Source: Oscillospiraceae bacterium
Lineage (GTDB): Bacteria; Bacillota; Clostridia; Oscillospirales; Oscillospiraceae
Reading direction: 5' to 3'
Assembly: GCA_020025425.1 (NCBI GenBank)
Contig: JAHHSD010000061.1
Span: 1 to 8,727, forward strand
DNA: 8,727 bases
The notes beneath the pieces are model-generated. The model did no database searches. It had not been told where the DNA came from and worked only from the letters and a program-made list of their open reading frames with translations. Shown here one piece after another: positions 5,822-8,727 of this stretch; the stretch's first letter is position 1, and the number at the start of each line of letters is the position of its first letter. Both the position numbers and the translations under genes were made by a program.

Positions 5822-5852
5822 GGGGAGCGCCATTCAGGCCGCTCCCCTTTTT
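5822..5852 (+). terminator. Riboswitch-controlled intrinsic terminator
   Basis: GGGGAGCG (5822-5829) pairs with CGCTCCCC (5840-5847) and is followed by five Ts and a further T-rich stretch. It is the expression platform of the TPP riboswitch. Its left arm repeats the GGGGAGC of the aptamer's 5' strand (5726-5732), so the right arm could pair with either. Confidence 0.88.
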
Positions 5853-5889
5853 ATTTTGCCGGTTTTCGGGCCTGTGCCCGGATACCCAG

Positions 5890-5920
5890 GCGTCAGATTG
5901 GGGGCACCACCTTCTGACGC
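5890..5920 (+). repeat. 8-bp hairpin between riboswitch terminator and small ORF
   Basis: GCGTCAGA (5890-5897) and TCTGACGC (5913-5920) are a perfect inverted repeat with a 15-base loop containing a G run and a CCACC. No T run follows, so it is not a simple terminator. It lies 40 bases before the ATG of the small ORF and may be an mRNA-stabilising or processing hairpin. Function unknown. Confidence 0.45.
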
Positions 5921-5959
5921 GATATAAAAATCAATGCGAAACAAGAAAGGAGCTTACAC

Positions 5960-6103
5960 ATGACAGATGCATTGATGAGCGCGGGACACCGGTCCCGTGC
6001 AGGCGCCGGACCCCGCACGGACGTACCCCGGCCCGCGGGAGGACCCTCCGGCCCCGCTTCTCCCCAGATTTCTCTCAGCAGACGGGAGGTGTCGGCCCCA
6101 TGA
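5960..6103 (+). CDS. Small ORF (47 aa), translationally coupled to thiT
   Basis: I do not recognise this protein. It is polar, rich in Pro, Arg, Gly, Ala and Ser, with no Cys, Trp or membrane segment. It is annotated because AAAGGAG (5946-5952) sits seven bases before its ATG, the best ribosome site in this unit, and its TGA overlaps the thiT ATG as ATGA (6100-6103), like the next junction. Such spacing suggests that translating it feeds ribosomes to thiT. It could be a leader peptide, a degenerate remnant of an upstream gene, or just the leader from which thiT is reinitiated. Two mutually exclusive hairpins lie within it: 5979-5987 with 5992-6000, and 5995-6000 with 6015-6020. Confidence 0.45.
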   Translation: MTDALMSAGHRSRAGAGPRTDVPRPAGGPSGPASPQISLSRREVSAP

Positions 6104-6711
6104 TCGGAAATTACATCGTGGGCGGCCTGGTACTTCTCTATTTCCTGGTCACCCTGTATCAGTGCAGGGGGCTTCGGCTCCACACCCGGGACATCGCCTA
6201 CGGCAGCCTGGCCTGCGCCCTCACCCTCCTGCTGAGCTACTTCCCCAAAATCCCCCTGCCCACCGGCTCCGTCATCGACCTGGCGCTGCTGCCCCTGATG
6301 CTGCTGGCCCTGCTGTATGACTACCGGGTGGCCATCGTCTCCGGCTTTGCCTGTGGACTGCTGGTTATCTTCACCGTCCCCGGCTGGGCCCCCATCCACT
6401 GGGCCCAGATCCCGGTGGAGCACCTGCTGTGCATGACCGCCCTGGGCTACGCCGGAGTGTTCGGCAACCAGAGCCGGCTCCGGGTCCTGTGCGGGGTGGT
6501 GCTGGCCACCGCCCTCAAGCTGACGGGCCATGTGATCTCCGGCGTCCTCTTCTTCTCCCAGAACGCCTGGGAGGGCTGGGGCCCCTGGGGGTACAGCCTG
6601 GGCTACAACTGCTCGTCCATCATCCCCGAGGGGGTCATCGTTGCCCTGATTGTCATGGCCCTGCCCCTGCCGATGATGGCAAAGGCCATCCATGGAGGGA
6701 ACCGCCCATGA
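6100..6711 (+). CDS. ThiT-type thiamine ECF transporter substrate-binding subunit
   Basis: A 203-residue integral membrane protein, mostly hydrophobic, with about six or seven helices. ThiT binds thiamine with high affinity and works with the shared ECF module (EcfT and two ATPases), which is not in this window. Family signatures are PIHWAQIPVEHLL (98-110), GHVISGVLFF (143-152) and WGPWGYSLGYN (160-170) followed by IIPEG. By position, E107, H144, the Trp pair W160/W163, Y169 and N170 are the likely thiamine contacts known from Lactococcus ThiT. An additional hydrophobic segment at residues 5-20 precedes the usual first helix. The open frame continues upstream into the riboswitch, but that part is not protein-like; the ATG at 6100 has GGGAGG (6084-6089) upstream and fits family length better. 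It is overlapped by the small ORF before it and tenA after it. The TPP riboswitch upstream supports thiamine as substrate. Confidence 0.9.
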   Translation: MIGNYIVGGLVLLYFLVTLYQCRGLRLHTRDIAYGSLACALTLLLSYFPKIPLPTGSVIDLALLPLMLLALLYDYRVAIVSGFACGLLVIFTVPGWAPIHWAQIPVEHLLCMTALGYAGVFGNQSRLRVLCGVVLATALKLTGHVISGVLFFSQNAWEGWGPWGYSLGYNCSSIIPEGVIVALIVMALPLPMMAKAIHGGNRP

Positions 6712-7394
6712 GCTTTGTTGCAGACTGTGTGAAGGACAGCATGCCCATCTGGCAGACCTGTCTGGAGGGCGAGTTCCTGTCCCGTCTGGAGGCGGGCACC
6801 CTGCCCGATGACTGTTTTGCGGGCTACATCGTGGACGACAGCCTCTATCTCCGGGAATATGCCAAGGTCTTTGCAGCCGGCATCCTCCGCTCCAGCACCC
6901 TGGCTGAGATCCGCACCTACTACTCCTTCCTCTCCTTTGTGAACAACGAGGAGGAGAGCACCCGGATCGACTATCTCCGGGAGATGGGCCTGTCTGACGA
7001 GGCCATCGAGGGCCTGCCCCAGCGCCCGGAGAACCGGGCCTACACCGACTTTATGATCAACGCGGTGCAGAATGGCCGGACCGGAGCTGAGTGCATGATG
7101 GCCGTCCTGCCCTGTATGATCAGCTACGCCTGGATCTTCCACACCATTGTGGACCGCACCCCCGCCATCCGTCAGACCAAATACTGGCCCCTGGTCCGGG
7201 ACTACGCCGATCCGGGCTATGACCAGGCCTGCCGGCGCTGGTCGGACTACACCAACCAAATCTGCCAACACCTGGACCCGGAGCAGAAGGCGCGCTGCCT
7301 GGAGATTTTCCGCCAGAGCTCCCTGCACGAGCTCCACTTCTGGGAGATGAGCGCCCGCCCCAGGACTGATCTGGAGCAGCTGACCCGGCCCTGA
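6708..7394 (+). CDS. TenA-family thiaminase II / aminopyrimidine aminohydrolase
   Basis: A 228-residue cytoplasmic all-helical protein. TenA hydrolyses aminomethyl-aminopyrimidine, and in vitro thiamine, to hydroxymethylpyrimidine, recycling degraded thiamine. Residues matching the Bacillus subtilis active site are present at nearly the same numbers: D44 (IVDDSLYL), Y112, the nucleophile C136 in LPCMISY, Y140, and the late glutamate E208 in HELHFWEM. Length is normal. The ATG at 6708 overlaps the thiT stop as ATGA and GGAGGG lies about eight bases before it, so translation is probably coupled. Pairing with ThiT under one TPP riboswitch suggests that imported pyrimidine breakdown products, not only thiamine, are salvaged. 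A terminator follows 11 bases after the stop. Confidence 0.93.
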   Translation: MSFVADCVKDSMPIWQTCLEGEFLSRLEAGTLPDDCFAGYIVDDSLYLREYAKVFAAGILRSSTLAEIRTYYSFLSFVNNEEESTRIDYLREMGLSDEAIEGLPQRPENRAYTDFMINAVQNGRTGAECMMAVLPCMISYAWIFHTIVDRTPAIRQTKYWPLVRDYADPGYDQACRRWSDYTNQICQHLDPEQKARCLEIFRQSSLHELHFWEMSARPRTDLEQLTRP

Positions 7395-7405
7395 GCCGTA
7401 TTTTT

Positions 7406-7448
7406 GGACCTGCCAAGGGGATAATACCGCCTGGCAGGCCCATTTTTT
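7406..7448 (+). terminator. Intrinsic terminator after tenA
   Basis: CCTGCCA (7409-7415) pairs with TGGCAGG (7432-7438). Two more G-C pairs extend the stem below a bulged A, and six Ts (7443-7448) follow. It closes the thiamine unit. Confidence 0.85.
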
Positions 7449-7468
7449 CAACCTGTCCCCCTACTTTC

Positions 7469-7498
7469 TTGACTTTCAGGGCATAAATAAGGTATGAT
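7469..7498 (+). promoter_or_regulatory. SigA-type promoter of the topoisomerase gene
   Basis: TTGACT (7469-7474), an 18-base spacer and TATGAT (7493-7498). The predicted start near 7505 leaves a leader of about 180 bases before the ATG at 7685. The leader includes a GC-rich stretch (about 7598-7620) rich in CCGG units, but I recognise no riboswitch or gene in it. Confidence 0.75.
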
Positions 7499-7684
7499 AT
7501 CTTTGTTAAATTATAAAACTGTCAGAAAACGGCGGGATGACAGGATTCAGAGGGAAAGATCATCGAAAAACGTCAGGGTCGTCTTTTTCCTGGAATCCGG
7601 CCGCGGTCCGGCCCCGGCGGACTTTTCTGACAGGCTGGAATTATGTGTGTTTCAGGCACAGTGTATTGTGAGGACGAGATACCT

Positions 7685-8727
7685 ATGGCTCAAAAAAAAG
7701 CCGCTTATGGCAATGAATCCATTTCTGCCCTGAAGGGCGCCGACCGGGTCCGCAAGCGTCCCGGTGTTATTTTCGGCTCTGACGGCCTGGACGGCTGCCA
7801 GCACGCCGTGTTTGAAATCATGTCCAACGCCATCGACGAGGCCCGGGAGGGCCACGGCTCCCTCATCACCGTCACCCGGTTCTCCGACAAATCCATCCAG
7901 GTGGAGGACCAGGGCCGCGGCTGCCCGGTGGACTGGAACGAGAAGGAGCAGAAGTTCAACTGGGAGCTGGTCTTTTGCGAGCTGTACGCCGGTGGAAAAT
8001 ACAACAACCTCTCCGGCGACAACTACGAATACTCCCTGGGCCTCAACGGCCTGGGCTCCTGCGCCACCCAGTATGCCAGTGAATTCTTCGACGCCACCAT
8101 CTGGCGGGACGGCTTCAAGTACTCCCTCCACTTTGAGAAGGGCGAGAACATCGGCGGTCTGAAAAAGGAGCCCAGCGACCGGGGCAAAAAGACGGGCTCC
8201 ACCTTCCACTGGAAGCCCGACCTGGACGTGTTCACCGACATCGACATCCCGGTGGAGTTCTACCTGGACGTGATGAAGCGCCAGGCCGTGGTCAACGCCG
8301 GGATCACCTTCCGGTTCCGCAACCAGGTGGGCGCCAACAAGTTTGAGACCACCGATTTTCAGTACAGCAACGGCATCCAGGACTATGTGGCCGAGCTGGC
8401 CGGCGAGGGCAGCCTGACCACCCCCGTGTTCTGGGACACCGAGCGCATGGGCCGGGACCGGGCGGACAAGCCCGACTACAAGGTCAAGCTGTCGGTGGCC
8501 TTCTGCTTCTCCAACCGGGTCCAGGTGGTGGAGCACTACCACAACTCCTCCTGGCTGGAGCACGGCGGCTCCCCGGAGAAGGCGGTGAAGTCCGCCTTCG
8601 TCTCCGCGGTGGACGCCTACCTCAAGCAGCAGAGCAAGTACAACAAAAATGAGAGCAAGATCAGCTTCACCGACATCCAGGACGCCCTGGTGCTGGTGAG
8701 CAACAACTTCTCCACCCAGACCTCCTA
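7685..8727 (+). CDS. Divergent GyrB/ParE-like type IIA topoisomerase subunit B (partial, cut by window end)
   Basis: The first 347 residues are present and the frame runs off the window. The GHKL ATPase domain shows FEIMSNAIDEA (43-53, with catalytic Glu44 and Mg-binding Asn48), VEDQGRG (73-79, Asp75 for adenine), the AGGK of the ATP lid (102-105) and GLNGLGSCATQYAS (119-132). The last replaces the GLHGVGxSVVNALS of normal GyrB, which marks this as a paralogue rather than housekeeping gyrase. The transducer domain follows from about 225. At the edge the family's QTK loop reads FSTQTS (342-347), so the lysine that contacts ATP is missing or displaced beyond the window. A toprim domain and a GyrA/ParC-like partner gene should follow. 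The ATG is preceded by GTGAGG (7668-7673). It has its own promoter and leader. Normal topoisomerase IV in a diverged form is the alternative. Confidence 0.85.
   Translation, partial: MAQKKAAYGNESISALKGADRVRKRPGVIFGSDGLDGCQHAVFEIMSNAIDEAREGHGSLITVTRFSDKSIQVEDQGRGCPVDWNEKEQKFNWELVFCELYAGGKYNNLSGDNYEYSLGLNGLGSCATQYASEFFDATIWRDGFKYSLHFEKGENIGGLKKEPSDRGKKTGSTFHWKPDLDVFTDIDIPVEFYLDVMKRQAVVNAGITFRFRNQVGANKFETTDFQYSNGIQDYVAELAGEGSLTTPVFWDTERMGRDRADKPDYKVKLSVAFCFSNRVQVVEHYHNSSWLEHGGSPEKAVKSAFVSAVDAYLKQQSKYNKNESKISFTDIQDALVLVSNNFSTQTS

Noticed and set aside
5782..6099. Upstream extension of thiT starting inside the riboswitch
   Set aside because: The frame would begin within the TPP aptamer and pass through the terminator. 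There is no ribosome site at that ATG, and the extra residues do not look like ThiT.
7598..7630. GC-rich CCGG repeats before a short T run in the topoisomerase leader, as a terminator
   Set aside because: The possible stem is short and interrupted by bulges, and the T run is only four bases. Not strong enough to call.
1..8727. CRISPR array, tRNA or rRNA genes
   Set aside because: No regularly spaced short repeats, no tRNA cloverleaf signature and no rRNA-like sequence were seen on either strand.

Overview
The window looks like chromosomal DNA of a strictly anaerobic, moderately GC-rich Firmicute, most likely a gut Clostridia of the Oscillospiraceae type (inferred from gene content, codon use and Gram-positive style promoters, Shine-Dalgarno sites and terminators; no phylogeny was run). 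There are eight credible protein genes, one of them small and one cut by the window edge, plus a TPP riboswitch, several promoters and four intrinsic-type terminators.

Layout. 1-583: no gene; an AT-rich control region with palindromes and a good promoter at 345-373. 584-1453 (+): metallo-beta-lactamase-fold hydrolase. 1535-1585: strong hairpin terminator serving the minus strand. 1623-3725 (-): a 700-residue fusion of a two-cluster ferredoxin module, an [FeFe]-hydrogenase H-cluster domain and a rubredoxin-rubrerythrin-rubredoxin unit. 3830-4495 (-): a stand-alone rubredoxin-rubrerythrin-rubredoxin protein. It has the same sequence as the last 220 residues of the fusion, and 623 bp of the two genes are identical. 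Both appear to be transcribed from one promoter (4624-4652) that carries Fur/PerR-like palindromes at its start site. 4745-5641 (+, divergent): PAS-GGDEF diguanylate cyclase with a cysteine-rich PAS domain. 5677-7448 (+): thiamine salvage unit made of promoter, TPP riboswitch, terminator, a 47-codon small ORF, ThiT and TenA, the last three joined by ATGA overlaps, then a terminator. 7469-end (+): promoter and the first 347 codons of a divergent GyrB/ParE-like type IIA topoisomerase subunit.

How the parts work together. The minus-strand pair reads as an oxidative-stress cassette. Rubrerythrin reduces peroxide using electrons from rubredoxin, and fusing it to a hydrogenase suggests (inference) a polypeptide that couples H2 oxidation to peroxide or oxygen removal. 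The thiamine unit takes up thiamine or breakdown products (ThiT) and salvages pyrimidine (TenA), and is shut off by TPP.

The most notable signal is the hydrogenase-rubrerythrin fusion next to its own donor-like rubrerythrin, with near-perfect DNA identity across the shared part except for a cluster of synonymous A/T changes in the first codons of the free gene.
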